Assembly (NCBI RefSeq): GCF_001870205.1
Contig: NZ_CP017267.1
Span: 1,228,501 to 1,292,500 of the forward strand
Source: Vagococcus teuberi
Lineage (GTDB): Bacteria > Bacillota > Bacilli > Lactobacillales > Vagococcaceae
Length of the DNA stretch: 64,000 nt
Direction: 5' to 3'
Numbering within the stretch: the first letter of the stretch is position 1; the number at the start of each line of letters is the position of its first letter. Under the pieces are notes generated by a model that saw nothing but the letters and a program-made list of their open reading frames with translations, did not search any database and was not told the DNA's origin. The translations under genes and the position numbers were made by a program. Shown one piece after another: positions 34,998-44,306 of this stretch.

Positions 34998-35471
34998 CTA
35001 AATATTCACTTTTTCAATTACATCATATTCTATTTCAAGTTCATGAGCCAAATGGTTCACGGCTTTTAGTATCTCTTTTCTTGTGATAATTCCTGTGAAT
35101 TCTTTTGATTCATTTACAACAGGAATAAAACTATCATTAACTAACAAATGAAGTGTTTTTTCTAAATCTAGTGGTAACGAAATCATTGGAATGTCTGTAT
35201 CCATGACATCTACCACTTTTTTATTTGCTAAATTTTCAGGTTCTAAATCTTCTATTCCAAACATCTGGTCAACTACTTGAGATAAAGAAACTAAGCCAAC
35301 TAGTTGTTCCTCTTTATTTAACACAGGAACGCGAGAGTACCCAATTTTAGTTAATACTAAAATTGCATGTTCAAGCGAATTTGATTCACTTAAGGTTGCC
35401 ACGTTATCAGAAGAGATTAAAAAGTCGTCTTCATTTTCCAGTAACATCTTTCTTACAGTCGTTCCAATCAT
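34998..35471 (-). CDS. CBS domain protein (CbpB/YkuL-like)
   Basis: This 157-residue cytosolic protein consists of two CBS motifs (SRVPVLNKEEQLVGLVSLSQ near residue 48, and FIPVVNESKEFTGIITRKEI near 115). Proteins of this size and order are related to YkuL (CbpB or DarB), which in Bacillus and Listeria bind cyclic di-AMP. The ligand here is inferred only from this likeness. ATG at 35471 is used, with GGAGG ten bases upstream; the start seven codons earlier includes that site. It sits between a phosphoesterase gene and the M20 gene with short gaps. Confidence 0.88.
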   Translation of the reverse strand: MIGTTVRKMLLENEDDFLISSDNVATLSESNSLEHAILVLTKIGYSRVPVLNKEEQLVGLVSLSQVVDQMFGIEDLEPENLANKKVVDVMDTDIPMISLPLDLEKTLHLLVNDSFIPVVNESKEFTGIITRKEILKAVNHLAHELEIEYDVIEKVNI

Positions 35472-35502
35472 ATTGTCATTTCCTCCATACAAGCTAAAAA
35501 TT

Positions 35503-36021
35503 TTAGTTCATTGAAAAAAAGTGAGTCAGTTCTTTTTGTAATTCATGTCGTTCATTATAATAATCTACTAAATACCCATCTTCCTGGTGTGTGATAATGG
35601 CATATGTTTTTAAATAGCTATATTTACCACGTGGCTGAGAAATACTGCCTGGATTTAGTAGCAAGATATCATCTACCATTGTCGCAAATAATTGATGCGT
35701 GTGCCCATATAAGACGATATTTGCTTGCATCTCTTCGGCTTGATAAAGTAACTTATCAAACGTCATATTGACATTAAACAAATGCCCATGTGTTAACAGC
35801 ACCTTGTCTTGTGTGGTATCGATTAATTTTACATTGTCATATTCATTATAGTAATCACAATTTCCTCGAACAACATGATAAGTTGACCAAATATCGCTCT
35901 CTGGTGATAATTCTGAATCACCACAATGGAAAAAGTAGTCCACGTCATTTAGCCATTTTGCTTTTATGTCTTCTAAATAAGATTCCACTCCATGATTATC
36001 GCTCACTACTAAATATTTCAT
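35503..36021 (-). CDS. YfcE/MJ0936-type metallophosphoesterase
   Basis: This 172-residue calcineurin-like phosphodiesterase has the metal-binding series YLVVSDNHGVE (D and H), FFHCGDSEL (GD), VVRGNCDYYNEYD (GNCD), LLTHGHLFNV (GHxH-like) and LYGHTHQLFAT, LLNPGSISQPRG. In relatives it acts on phosphodiesters; the physiological substrate is unknown. The ATG at 36021 shares a base with the stop codon of the upstream fusion gene (TAATG), as in the Bacillus rph-rdgB-ysnB order. GGGAGAG lies 9-10 bases before it. Confidence 0.9.
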   Translation of the reverse strand: MKYLVVSDNHGVESYLEDIKAKWLNDVDYFFHCGDSELSPESDIWSTYHVVRGNCDYYNEYDNVKLIDTTQDKVLLTHGHLFNVNMTFDKLLYQAEEMQANIVLYGHTHQLFATMVDDILLLNPGSISQPRGKYSYLKTYAIITHQEDGYLVDYYNERHELQKELTHFFSMN

Positions 36022-37379
36022 TAGTTTTTCTCTCCCAACCAAGTATCAATTTTTTTATCCAATTCTTTCAGAGCTTTTGCACGATGGCTAATCTGATTTT
36101 TTTCTTCAGATGTCATTTCTGCCATTGTTTTATCCGTTTCTGGAATAATAAATAATGGATCATAACCAAACCCATTATCTCCACGTGGAATGCGTCCAAT
36201 TACTCCAGGTAGCTCTCCTGATACGACTAAACTTTCTTTCCCTGGTTCACTTAAAACAAGTGTACAGTGGAATTGTGCTGTTCTTTCTTCCATTGGAACG
36301 TCCGTTAATTCATGAAGTAATTTAGCATTATTCGCTGCATCACTTTTTCTTTCACCAGCATATCTTGCTGAGTACACCCCTGGCTGACCGCCAAGCGCAT
36401 CCACTTTCAATCCTGAATCATCAGCTAAGACCAAACAATTCAATTGATTCGCTATTCCTTCAGCTTTTAATCGTGCGTTTTCTTCAAACGTCTTGCCAGT
36501 TTCTTCAATGTCTTCTATCTCTGGAAAATCTAACAATGTTTTGATTTGATAACCTCTTGACTTAAATAACTCGACAAATTCTTTTGCTTTTCCTTCATTT
36601 TTTGTCGCAATCAATAATTGATGTTGTAATACTGGTTCTTCATGTTTCTTCGCAACATTTCGTAAAGCTAGCGCATTTTTTTGTAGACGAATCAATTCGT
36701 TGATACTTGTTTCAGCATAATCAAGTAACTCATTTAACTCACCTCGTGTAAAGGTTGCTTCTTCACCTGTCCCTTGAATTTCGATTAATTCAAGTTTTTC
36801 TGTCATAACAACATTGCAATCAACTTGTGCAGTGGAATCTTCTTGGTAGTCTAGATCAGTAATTACTTCACCATATGAGTTTAACCCCACGCTAATAGCG
36901 GCCAAGTGAGACGTAATCGGACTTTCAAGTAAATCACCTTGTTGGACTAATCGATCAGTCGCTAATTTCAACGCTAAAAACGCACCAGTAATACTAGCTG
37001 TTCTAGTTCCACCGTCTGCTTGAATCACATCACAATCAACTACAATCGAACGCTCTCCTAACTTTTTCAAATCAATGACCGAACGCAAACTACGACCAAT
37101 CAAGCGTTGGATTTCCATCGTTCTACCCGTAAGTTTTCCTTTACTGCTCTCACGTCTGTTTCGTGTATGTGTTGCTCGTGGTAACATGCTATATTCAGCC
37201 GTCACCCAACCAGCCCCACTATCACGTAAAAATGGTGGTACATTGTCTTCAACTGTTGCATTGACAATGACTTTTGTATGACCAAAACTAACGAAAACTG
37301 ATCCTTCTGGGTAATCTAAGTAATCTAATACAAATGATACTTTTCGCATTTCATTATTTTTTCTGCCGTCATGTCTCAT
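36021..37379 (-). CDS. rph-rdgB: Fused RNase PH and XTP/dITP diphosphatase
   Basis: A 452-residue two-domain protein. Residues 1-240 are RNase PH, the phosphorolytic exonuclease that trims tRNA 3' ends: [54 protein letters not shown]. Residues about 253-452 are the RdgB/HAM1 house-cleaning pyrophosphatase that removes dITP and [78 protein letters not shown]. In Bacillus these are two neighbouring genes; fused forms are common in enterococci and lactobacilli. AGGAG precedes the ATG. It follows murI by four bases. Confidence 0.95.
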   Translation of the reverse strand: MRHDGRKNNEMRKVSFVLDYLDYPEGSVFVSFGHTKVIVNATVEDNVPPFLRDSGAGWVTAEYSMLPRATHTRNRRESSKGKLTGRTMEIQRLIGRSLRSVIDLKKLGERSIVVDCDVIQADGGTRTASITGAFLALKLATDRLVQQGDLLESPITSHLAAISVGLNSYGEVITDLDYQEDSTAQVDCNVVMTEKLELIEIQGTGEEATFTRGELNELLDYAETSINELIRLQKNALALRNVAKKHEEPVLQHQLLIATKNEGKAKEFVELFKSRGYQIKTLLDFPEIEDIEETGKTFEENARLKAEGIANQLNCLVLADDSGLKVDALGGQPGVYSARYAGERKSDAANNAKLLHELTDVPMEERTAQFHCTLVLSEPGKESLVVSGELPGVIGRIPRGDNGFGYDPLFIIPETDKTMAEMTSEEKNQISHRAKALKELDKKIDTWLGEKN

Positions 37380-37382
37380 TTT

Positions 37383-38198
37383 CTAATCTCCTATATCTGT
37401 AATATCTACATGTTTCACTGATATATCTTGAATTGGCAACCAATCAGAACTGATGGTTTCAAAATTTCGTACAGAACCTGTTGTAAAAAAACGATGTTCT
37501 TTTTTATCTGAATTGGGTGAAGCTGAAATATCATAATAATCGAGTAACACACTGACTTCTGTGACTGTTTCAGCACCTGAATCAATCAATTTAACTTGTT
37601 CTCCCATTGCTTCTTTAATAAATGGCTTTAGCAACGGATAGTGGGTACATCCCATAACTAACGTATCAATATTTGATGCATTAAAATGACTTAATGTTTC
37701 ATTTACCACTTTTTTAGCAATATCAGATTGATACTCATGACTTTCAACTATTGGTACAAACTTTGGACAAGAAAGTCCCAACACATCAACATCCAAAGAT
37801 TTACGTTTAATTTCTTTTGTGTATTCCTCACTATTTATCGTTCCAACTGTTCCAATAATTCCAATACGACCATTGCGTGTTTCACGTAACGCCGCTCTTG
37901 ATCCCGGAACAATCACACCAACAACCGGAATATCTAGTGCTTCTTTTATTTCTTCTAACGCAACAGCTGTCGCCGTATTACAAGCAATCACAATCATTTT
38001 GACATCTTGTTTTAATAAAAACCGTACCATATCCCATGTGAATTCTTTAATTTGGTCAACAGGACGTGGTCCATAAGGACATCTTGCTGTATCTCCCACA
38101 TAATAGACGGTTTCATTCGGCAGTTGTTTTAATGCTTCACGCACAACCGTTAATCCTCCTACACCTGAATCCAAAAAACCGATTGGCTGATTATTCAT
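37383..38198 (-). CDS. murI: Glutamate racemase
   Basis: The 271-residue enzyme provides D-glutamate for peptidoglycan. The two catalytic cysteines appear in IVIACNTATAVAL near residue 74 and MGCTHYPLLKPF near residue 185. The N-terminus IGFLDSGVGGLTVVRE and VYYVGDTARCPYGPR are characteristic. I use ATG at 38198, before which GAGG is at the right distance; earlier in-frame starts lie outside the conserved region. It is the first gene of a tight set with rph-rdgB and the phosphoesterase. Confidence 0.95.
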   Translation of the reverse strand: MNNQPIGFLDSGVGGLTVVREALKQLPNETVYYVGDTARCPYGPRPVDQIKEFTWDMVRFLLKQDVKMIVIACNTATAVALEEIKEALDIPVVGVIVPGSRAALRETRNGRIGIIGTVGTINSEEYTKEIKRKSLDVDVLGLSCPKFVPIVESHEYQSDIAKKVVNETLSHFNASNIDTLVMGCTHYPLLKPFIKEAMGEQVKLIDSGAETVTEVSVLLDYYDISASPNSDKKEHRFFTTGSVRNFETISSDWLPIQDISVKHVDITDIGD

Positions 38199-38311
38199 AA
38201 CATCTACCTCGTTCTTTATATTGTTCATCTAAATTCTATTTTCCCTTTATTTTTGATATATTTCAAGTTAAAGCATCGAATTTTAATGGTTTATTATGTC
38301 TTTTGTAGTAT

Positions 38312-38343
38312 AAAAAAAGTAACAGTTTCCTGTCACTTCTTCT
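38312..38343 (-). terminator. tsaD terminator
   Basis: AAGTGACAG and CTGTTACTT around GAAA with seven T on the minus strand, right after the tsaD stop codon. Confidence 0.85.
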
Positions 38344-38344
38344 T

Positions 38345-39361
38345 TTATAATGTTAAAGATGGTTTGGCATTTAAATGCATATCTGAAAAGTGTTGCTTTT
38401 GGTACTCTACGTACGCAGCTGCACCAATCATTGCGGCGTTATCTCCACACAAGTTTATTGGTGGTACAATTAGTTTAACTTGTGGTAACACTTGGTCTAG
38501 CTCTTGTTTCAGACGATTTCTTAACCCTTTATTCGCTGCGACTCCACCAGCAACGACTAATTGTTTTACGTTGTATTCTTGACAAGCACGGATTGTTTTA
38601 TCAACTAAAACATCAATCACACTTTCTTGAAAACTTGCGGCTAAATCAACATCACATAACTCTTCATCTCGTTGTTTCGCATTATGGACAAGATTTATCA
38701 CAGAACTTTTTAAGCCACTAAAACTAAAATCATAATGATCTTCTTTTATCATCCCTCTTGGAAAATGATAACTATCCTTGCCTTGATGAGCTAATTCATC
38801 AATCTCTTTTCCACTTGGATAAGTTAATCCCAACACTCGACCAACTTTATCATATGCTTCACCAGCTGCATCATCTCTTGTCTCGCCGATGATGTCAAAA
38901 TCTCCATGCTCTGTCATATAAACAAGCTCAGTATGCCCACCACTCACTAACAATGCCATTAGTGGAAATTCTAGTTCCTCTATTAACTGGGCTGCGTAGA
39001 TATGTCCTGCCATATGATTAACTGGGATAAGCGGTAACTCATTCGCCCATGCAAATGATTTTGCCGCTGTAATCCCTATCAATAATGACCCAACTAATCC
39101 TGGTCCATATGTGACAGCTACTGCTGATAAATCTTCTATTTTGACACTTGCTTCTTCCATCGCTAAATCAATACACTCGATAATTTGCTCCACATGATGA
39201 CGACTTGCCACTTCTGGTACAACTCCGCCAAACCGTTTGTGACTATTTATTTGAGACGCAACAATATTTGATAAAACGTCACGACCATTTTTCACAATCG
39301 CGACACTCGTTTCATCACAGCTACTCTCAATAGCTAATATATAAATATCCGTTTGTTCCAT
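38345..39361 (-). CDS. tsaD: tRNA N6-threonylcarbamoyladenosine synthase TsaD
   Basis: Catalytic subunit (338 aa) for the universal t6A37 modification of ANN-decoding tRNAs. The N-terminus [16 protein letters not shown], the metal-binding [12 protein letters not shown] near residue 110, [14 protein letters not shown] and the later [16 protein letters not shown] and [19 protein letters not shown] belong to the Kae1/TsaD family. It follows two rimI-like genes and tsaB on the same strand with small gaps. All family residues expected seem present. Confidence 0.96.
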   Translation of the reverse strand: MEQTDIYILAIESSCDETSVAIVKNGRDVLSNIVASQINSHKRFGGVVPEVASRHHVEQIIECIDLAMEEASVKIEDLSAVAVTYGPGLVGSLLIGITAAKSFAWANELPLIPVNHMAGHIYAAQLIEELEFPLMALLVSGGHTELVYMTEHGDFDIIGETRDDAAGEAYDKVGRVLGLTYPSGKEIDELAHQGKDSYHFPRGMIKEDHYDFSFSGLKSSVINLVHNAKQRDEELCDVDLAASFQESVIDVLVDKTIRACQEYNVKQLVVAGGVAANKGLRNRLKQELDQVLPQVKLIVPPINLCGDNAAMIGAAAYVEYQKQHFSDMHLNAKPSLTL

Positions 39362-39372
39362 TTCTTCACATC

Positions 39373-39801
39373 CTAAATCTCTAACTGCATCATCACAGCA
39401 TTATCTGTCGGATGATGATAATAATTTTTTCTAACACCTAGCTCTTTAAACTGATACTTTTTGTAAAACCCTATTGCTTCTTCATTTTGACTTCTTACTT
39501 CTAAAAATAAATGAGATACGTTGCTTTGCTTTAACAACTCACATGCTTCAGTTAAAAGTGTACTTGCTATGCCTTTATTTTTATAATCTGGCAGCACGCC
39601 AATTAATAATAATTCTGCTTCATCTAGCACAAATTGGCAAATAATAAATCCTATTACCTTGTCGTCTTCAAGTTTTACATGCGTGATATTGTTTTTTTGA
39701 GCTAATTGATCATAAAATTGTGCTTCAGACCATGGACTCCCATACTTAAATATGATGTCACTTGATTCTGATAATCGTTTTGCTAACTGTCTATTATCCA
39801 T
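39373..39801 (-). CDS. RimI-like N-acetyltransferase (1)
   Basis: A GNAT protein of 142 residues. The acetyl-CoA loop is [20 protein letters not shown] near residue 78, then [20 protein letters not shown] near 100 and [17 protein letters not shown] at the end, as in ribosomal-protein-S18-alanine acetyltransferase RimI. A second RimI-like gene stands 13 bases upstream, with only partial similarity, so one of the pair may have a different target. Located between tsaB and tsaD, as rimI genes usually are. Confidence 0.85.
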   Translation of the reverse strand: MDNRQLAKRLSESSDIIFKYGSPWSEAQFYDQLAQKNNITHVKLEDDKVIGFIICQFVLDEAELLLIGVLPDYKNKGIASTLLTEACELLKQSNVSHLFLEVRSQNEEAIGFYKKYQFKELGVRKNYYHHPTDNAVMMQLEI

Positions 39802-39814
39802 CTAGAATCACTTC

Positions 39815-40273
39815 CTAGAACTTTAATCGCATTTCAATAGCATCTTCCCTAGCAGAAAGATAATATCCTTCTTTAATACCTACCTGTTCAAATCCAAATG
39901 ATCGATATACAGAGATAGCTTGTTGATTAGACACTCTAACTTCTAAACTCATTGAGTGACACGATAAATTTTTTGCTTCTTCTTTCAACTCGTTTAAAAG
40001 TGATGTTCCAATACCTTGGGACTGATATTCTGGTAACACGGCAATATTAGTAATATGTGCATCATCACACTCAATCCGTATCCCACCGAAACCAACTAAT
40101 TGATGATCTAGACATGCTTTTATGTAACGACCGTATTTCTTCTTACTAAGTTCCATCCATAAAATAGCTGTACTCCAAGGTGATTCACCACCATAAACAT
40201 GTTTAAGTACTTGTTGAAATGCCATAATATCAGTTACTTTTGCTAACTGAAATTCTAATTTTTTCTCAATCAC
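39815..40273 (-). CDS. rimI: RimI-like N-acetyltransferase (2)
   Basis: A GNAT protein of 152 residues with the motif ITNIAVLPEYQSQGIGTSLL near residue 76, SLEVRVSNQQAISVYRSFGF near 110 and VGIKEGYYLSAREDAIEMRL at the end. The ENxxAI-like/NYY signature and position immediately after tsaB point to RimI, which acetylates the N-terminus of ribosomal protein S18. Of the two tandem paralogues, this one has the better conserved C-terminal end, so I give it the name. Confidence 0.85.
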   Translation of the reverse strand: MIEKKLEFQLAKVTDIMAFQQVLKHVYGGESPWSTAILWMELSKKKYGRYIKACLDHQLVGFGGIRIECDDAHITNIAVLPEYQSQGIGTSLLNELKEEAKNLSCHSMSLEVRVSNQQAISVYRSFGFEQVGIKEGYYLSAREDAIEMRLKF

Positions 40274-40292
40274 ACTGCCACTCCTCTACTAG

Positions 40293-41021
40293 TTAACTTA
40301 ATCGTTCAACGTAAGATTGTGGTTCTACTTCTTTTCCTTGTTGTTTCTTTAGCCATTCTTCTTCTGCTTCTACTTTTTTTAGATAGGTTGGAACAAATTC
40401 ATTTACGTCTTCTATTTTTTCTAATAAACAAGACATATCTAACATGACAGCCGGATTAGAAGGTTGGAGGATAACCTCAATATCGGTACTTTCACTTAAA
40501 TCATTAAATTTTTCTTCTAATTTCCCGTATTCTTCTCCGATAAAGACCAATTTTTGTTCTTGTTTTAATAACACATCTAGCCACTCATCAAATGAAATAT
40601 ATTGATCAGGCAACACATTAATCAATTGGTTATTTTCATATTTATATGCTCCTGTATATAAAAAACCACGACGTGCATCTATAAAAGGCACAATCAACTT
40701 ATCTTTTTCCTGACTATTTTTCGCCAAACAAGCTAATGAGGACACAGCATATAAAGACGCACCTAAAGTCCAACTTAATGTCTTCGCTGTTGTGACCCCA
40801 ATACGCAATCCAGTATACGATCCGGGGCCTTTTGCCACAATTATCTTATCTATATGTTTAGGTGATAACCGATTTTCTTTCACACAAAAGTCAATTGCTG
40901 GCATCAAGGTTTCACTGTGATTTTTGCTAGCTTGACTATAATATGAGGAAATTACCTGATTCTCTTCTCCAATTACGACACCTAGTGTTTTATTTGATGT
41001 ATCAATACCTAGTATTGTCAT
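40293..41021 (-). CDS. tsaB: t6A biosynthesis protein TsaB
   Basis: The 242-residue partner of TsaD. It begins ILGIDTSNKTLGVVIGEEN; VAKGPGSYTGLRIGVTTAKT is the most typical part, near residue 68; then ALSSLACL-like and VPFIDARRGFLYTGAYKYE follow. TsaB lacks the metal-binding histidines of TsaD, as here. ATG at 41021 is used because the earlier in-frame start has no homology and no ribosome site; AAGGA is 11 bases upstream of the chosen one. It is the first gene of the tsaB-rimI-rimI-tsaD run. Confidence 0.93.
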   Translation of the reverse strand: MTILGIDTSNKTLGVVIGEENQVISSYYSQASKNHSETLMPAIDFCVKENRLSPKHIDKIIVAKGPGSYTGLRIGVTTAKTLSWTLGASLYAVSSLACLAKNSQEKDKLIVPFIDARRGFLYTGAYKYENNQLINVLPDQYISFDEWLDVLLKQEQKLVFIGEEYGKLEEKFNDLSESTDIEVILQPSNPAVMLDMSCLLEKIEDVNEFVPTYLKKVEAEEEWLKKQQGKEVEPQSYVERLS

Positions 41022-41140
41022 AGTTATACCAATCCTTTTTCTATTTTTCTGTTTCATTGTAGCACAAAAGACTCACTACTTGTGTTATTCGCAAACAAAA
41101 AAGAAAAAGAGTACTCATTGCACCCTTTCTCTTTAAATGA

Positions 41141-41869
41141 TTATGATAATGGTAGACCAAACAAGTAAGATAATAGTAACATGATAGCTCCTAATATATT
41201 ATTAAAAAAATGCACCATCATCGAATCTACTATTCGACCTCTTGAGCAATACGCCCAATACATTAATGCTCCTAAAGCAGCATACATTGCAAACGAAATA
41301 ATATTTGACGACAAATGAACAGCTGAAAAGGCTAAAGAAGTTAATATCATTGGCACCCAATACGGCATATTTTTAAATAATAATGTTGTAGGCAACCCTC
41401 TAAAAATAAGTTCTTCTAAAATCGGAGCTTTAACTGCAACGATAATTGTCATAATTAACACATAGTAAATGGTTTGATTTGGACCAAATAATTGCGCTAT
41501 CGCATCATCATTTGCACTTTGGGCATCGCCATAGATTAATTGCATTAAACCAGTCCCTATAAAGACAATTACTCGACCAATTAAAAATATTTTAAAAGCT
41601 CGCCAAATATCTTTTTTGCTTAAACTAATATCAGTATCGTGTGATTTATTTTGATAAAAACGCCAAATAAACCAAATTATTGCACCTAAAATAACCAACC
41701 AACATAAGAATAAGATGATACTTACACCATTTGACTTTTTATTGAAGATTGGTTCAAATAAATTAAGAACTAATGTTGGTACGTCGTTTAATAACAACAT
41801 TCCCAAAATAATCAATAGCCCAACAATATACAACCCGACTTTTTTTATAAAGACAACAAACTTTTTCAA
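41141..41869 (-). CDS. CPBP-family intramembrane protease
   Basis: This 242-residue membrane protein has about seven hydrophobic segments and the Abi/CPBP motifs: APILEELIFRGLPTTLL near residue 150 (the EE pair and R), then LTSLAFSAVHLSSNIISFA (H near residue 186) and MVHFFNNILGAIML (H and N). Members cleave prenylated proteins or act in bacteriocin immunity or in regulation. The start overlaps the stop of the GalT-like gene (ATGA), so they are coupled. A CPBP gene here is not linked to any visible bacteriocin gene. Confidence 0.9.
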   Translation of the reverse strand: MKKFVVFIKKVGLYIVGLLIILGMLLLNDVPTLVLNLFEPIFNKKSNGVSIILFLCWLVILGAIIWFIWRFYQNKSHDTDISLSKKDIWRAFKIFLIGRVIVFIGTGLMQLIYGDAQSANDDAIAQLFGPNQTIYYVLIMTIIVAVKAPILEELIFRGLPTTLLFKNMPYWVPMILTSLAFSAVHLSSNIISFAMYAALGALMYWAYCSRGRIVDSMMVHFFNNILGAIMLLLSYLFGLPLS

Positions 41870-42918
41870 TATCTAACCTCCAATTCATTTTTTAATAATT
41901 CTAACGTAAACAACCAATTATCTTTCGATTTATTAGAAGCATTATCGTGTATACTCACAATCATTTGATAATCTGTCTCTGTTTTCGATAAGTAATAATC
42001 AAAATCCATTGTATACAACCCTCTTTTATGAGAGACTGTTAAAGAAAAAATATAATTAATCATTAGCCAAATATCTTGAGGTCGATTCGTTTGAATCACA
42101 ACATCATTTGCTTGTTCCATATCATAAGCAAATTTAGATTCTCTAAAAAATGGTAAGGTATACTCACATAAAATCTGTCTATCTTTATTCACACGTTTAC
42201 CAACTAAAAAACTATGACCATAAAAATAATTAAACTGTGAATAGTGTATCTCATAATGCGTATATAAATCAACTAATTGGACCATCTGATCTATGAGAAG
42301 ATTAGTCATAAATAAGGTTGTATGTTCTTCAGGAAAAAATAATCCGACTTCTTTATCTTTTTCTAATGGTGACAATTGATATCCCCAACTGTCATTATTC
42401 AAGTTCAAACGGATAAAACGTCGCGTTTTCTTCAAAAATGCCGAACCAGGCTCATAGGTACCTTCATTTTCAAAACACAATGGACATTTACCATGCATTG
42501 GAGCATCAAATTCTATTCCATAACTTGTTTCTTTACCTCCTGATAGATACCCATTGATCTGATTAAGCCAATAAAGATAGTTGGTTGCTTCTAACGGTGA
42601 TCTGTCAAATTTTTTAGCAAACATCGCATTCACTACTGATGGTGGTGGCGTTAGTAACTCCATTATACTTTGTTTCAACTGATCAATGTCTTCCTCAGTT
42701 TGATACTCATTCGCTTTATTATCCTTGGCCATATCAACTAGTATTTGACATAATTCCTCTGCCGTCATATTAGATACTTGATTTACATTATTAGAAGAGA
42801 CAACGACCCCTGTCATGTCAGTGAGCTTATTTTGTAAATAAGCTCGATCTGTTTTCATCCATCCTCCTGATTCAATAGCTGAACTGACAAAATCATAAAT
42901 TACTTGAGAGCCTTCCAT
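41866..42918 (-). CDS. Divergent class II GalT-like protein without catalytic motif
   Basis: The 350-residue product resembles Gram-positive (class II) UDP-glucose--hexose-1-phosphate uridylyltransferases in several separate places. These are IESGGWMKTDRAYLQNKL near residue 17, ELLTPPPSVVNAMFAKKF near 88, SPLEATNYLYWLNQINGYL near 108, KCPLCFENEGTYEPGS near 144, and RFIRLNLNNDSWGYQLSPLE near 166. Class II GalT is about 490 aa and has a catalytic His-x-His motif in a SILSH(D/E)H-x-QGG segment. The corresponding part here reads YFYGHSFLVGKRV, without it. About 140 residues including the C-terminal half are also absent. I infer a non-catalytic relative; function unknown. No Leloir genes lie nearby; a CPBP protease gene follows, overlapping by 4 bp. 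Confidence 0.7.
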   Translation of the reverse strand: MEGSQVIYDFVSSAIESGGWMKTDRAYLQNKLTDMTGVVVSSNNVNQVSNMTAEELCQILVDMAKDNKANEYQTEEDIDQLKQSIMELLTPPPSVVNAMFAKKFDRSPLEATNYLYWLNQINGYLSGGKETSYGIEFDAPMHGKCPLCFENEGTYEPGSAFLKKTRRFIRLNLNNDSWGYQLSPLEKDKEVGLFFPEEHTTLFMTNLLIDQMVQLVDLYTHYEIHYSQFNYFYGHSFLVGKRVNKDRQILCEYTLPFFRESKFAYDMEQANDVVIQTNRPQDIWLMINYIFSLTVSHKRGLYTMDFDYYLSKTETDYQMIVSIHDNASNKSKDNWLFTLELLKNELEVRY

Positions 42919-42967
42919 TCTGATTCTCCTTTACTTATTTAACTATTCAATATTATAAACTATTTCT

Positions 42968-43017
42968 ATAAAAAAAACCTGATTTTTTAAAGAATTTTAT
43001 CCTTTAAAAAAACAGAT
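42968..43017 (-). terminator. nagB terminator
   Basis: On the minus strand CTGTTTTTTTAAAG pairs with CTTTAAAAAATCAG around a short loop, followed by eight T. Confidence 0.75.
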
Positions 43018-43025
43018 TTGAGAAA

Positions 43026-43727
43026 TTATAGTTTACTTCCTGCCTCTTCATCCACAATAATAGTCACATCAGGATGAACTTGTAAAGCACTTGCTGGAAC
43101 TAACTCTGTAATAGGTCCTTTTATTGTTTGATAGATGGCTTCAGCCTTTTTAGTTCCGTACGCTAATAAAATGATTTTGTTAGCTTGCATAATCGAACCT
43201 ATTCCCATTGAATAAGCCTTAGTTGGCACCTCAGAAATATCAGAGAAATTACGGCTATTCGCCTCAATGGTTGATTCCGTTAAGTTTACTTCGCTTGTTT
43301 TTCCATCAAACGATGAGCCAGGTTCATTGAATCCAATATGTCCATTTTCACCAATACCAAGGATTTGAATATCTATAGGGTGTGACTCAAGGATTGCATC
43401 GTATCGCTCACATTCTTTTTTAGCATCTGTAGCTAGTCCGTTAGGTAAGAACGTTTCTTTAAATGGCTTTTTATTAAATAAATGCTCTCTCATAAAATAA
43501 TGGTAACTTTGTGGATCGTCTGCCCCCAGTCCCACATACTCATCCAAATTCACAGATGTCATATGAGAAAAATCAACATCACTTTCTACCATTTCTTTAT
43601 ATAACGCTTCAGGTGTACTCCCTGTCGCCAGTCCCAATGTTTTAATATCTTGTTTCATTGCTTCTTGAATCATATCAAATGCAACTTTCGCACCTTCGAA
43701 TTGATCTGTTACTTTAATGACTTTCAT
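43026..43727 (-). CDS. nagB: Glucosamine-6-phosphate deaminase
   Basis: NagB (233 aa) converts glucosamine 6-phosphate to fructose 6-phosphate and ammonia. Motifs are [17 protein letters not shown] (substrate phosphate loop) near residue 35, [21 protein letters not shown] with the catalytic aspartate near 62, [19 protein letters not shown] with the catalytic histidine near 135, and [19 protein letters not shown]. It is the short, non-allosteric Firmicutes form. Ribosome site GGAGGG and a good promoter stand directly upstream. It is a single gene. Confidence 0.96.
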   Translation of the reverse strand: MKVIKVTDQFEGAKVAFDMIQEAMKQDIKTLGLATGSTPEALYKEMVESDVDFSHMTSVNLDEYVGLGADDPQSYHYFMREHLFNKKPFKETFLPNGLATDAKKECERYDAILESHPIDIQILGIGENGHIGFNEPGSSFDGKTSEVNLTESTIEANSRNFSDISEVPTKAYSMGIGSIMQANKIILLAYGTKKAEAIYQTIKGPITELVPASALQVHPDVTIIVDEEAGSKL

Positions 43728-43757
43728 GTCTATTCCCTCCAGTAATGGTATAGTCCA

Positions 43758-43786
43758 ATTATACCTTTAAAGAAGTATTTTGACAA
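43758..43786 (-). promoter_or_regulatory. nagB promoter
   Basis: TTGTCA (43781-43786), 17 bp, TATAAT (43758-43763) on the minus strand, 31 bp before the nagB start. It overlaps the decayed 3' end of the aroD relic. Confidence 0.8.
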
Positions 43787-44169
43787 GTCTTATGCGAATA
43801 GTTGTTAATATATCCCTTAGCTCAGGTACTGATGCTTGTCCTGGTGTAGATGCTGATTGGACTGATCCAAATGTCAAGACTAATCCAAACGTTTCTCCAC
43901 TGACTCGACTTATCATCCCTAATTGCCCATTGACATCGTCACAATTGGGCGATTAGCAAAAAAATTTGCATCTCATTCGTTGCGTCAAGTAGCGTTAATA
44001 CATCTGTTGTAGTATTTAGCATAACAGCTATTTTACAAATATCTGCACCATAGTTCGCGACAATTTTAGTTTCTTCTATTAACTCTTGACTTGCTTTACC
44101 AACCATTGGAACAACTAATTTAGGAATACCATCTCCAACAACAATGTTCATTACTTTAACTGTTTTCAT
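43767..44169 (-). pseudogene. aroD: Type I 3-dehydroquinate dehydratase relic
   Basis: A decayed aroD-like gene in two pieces. From ATG at 44169 the frame reads MKTVKVMNIVVGDGIPKLVV, then VPMVGKASQELIEETK, then jumps to GADICKIAVMLNTTTDVLTL and LLDATNEM, and stops at 43939. A second frame resumes as GQLGMISRVSGETFGLVLTF, GSVQSASTPGQASVPELRDIL and ends near 43767. Normal AroD is about 250 residues: roughly 100 residues between VGK and GADI, with the catalytic Glu/Lys neighbourhood, are missing, and there is a frameshift near 43945. No other aro genes are in the window. Role lost. Confidence 0.82.
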
Positions 44170-44239
44170 TTACTCTGTTCTTTCAATTTTAATGAGCGAC
44201 GACCTTTTTTAGACTCGCTGATTGTAGAATTATTAAAAA

Positions 44240-44278
44240 AGGTCTCAACTATTAGAATGTTATCTAACAGTTGAGAAC
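44240..44278 (-). terminator. Terminator after the ArsR-family gene
   Basis: TCTCAACTGTTAGA and TCTAATAGTTGAGA pair on the minus strand around a short loop, followed by CCTTTTTT. It ends the gene at 44307. Confidence 0.85.
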
Positions 44279-44306
44279 CCTTATGAGCAAAACTTTATTC
44301 TATGAA

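Noticed and set aside
41141-42918. Bacteriocin immunity locus because of the CPBP protein
   Set aside because: No bacteriocin precursor, transporter or double-glycine leader is found nearby.
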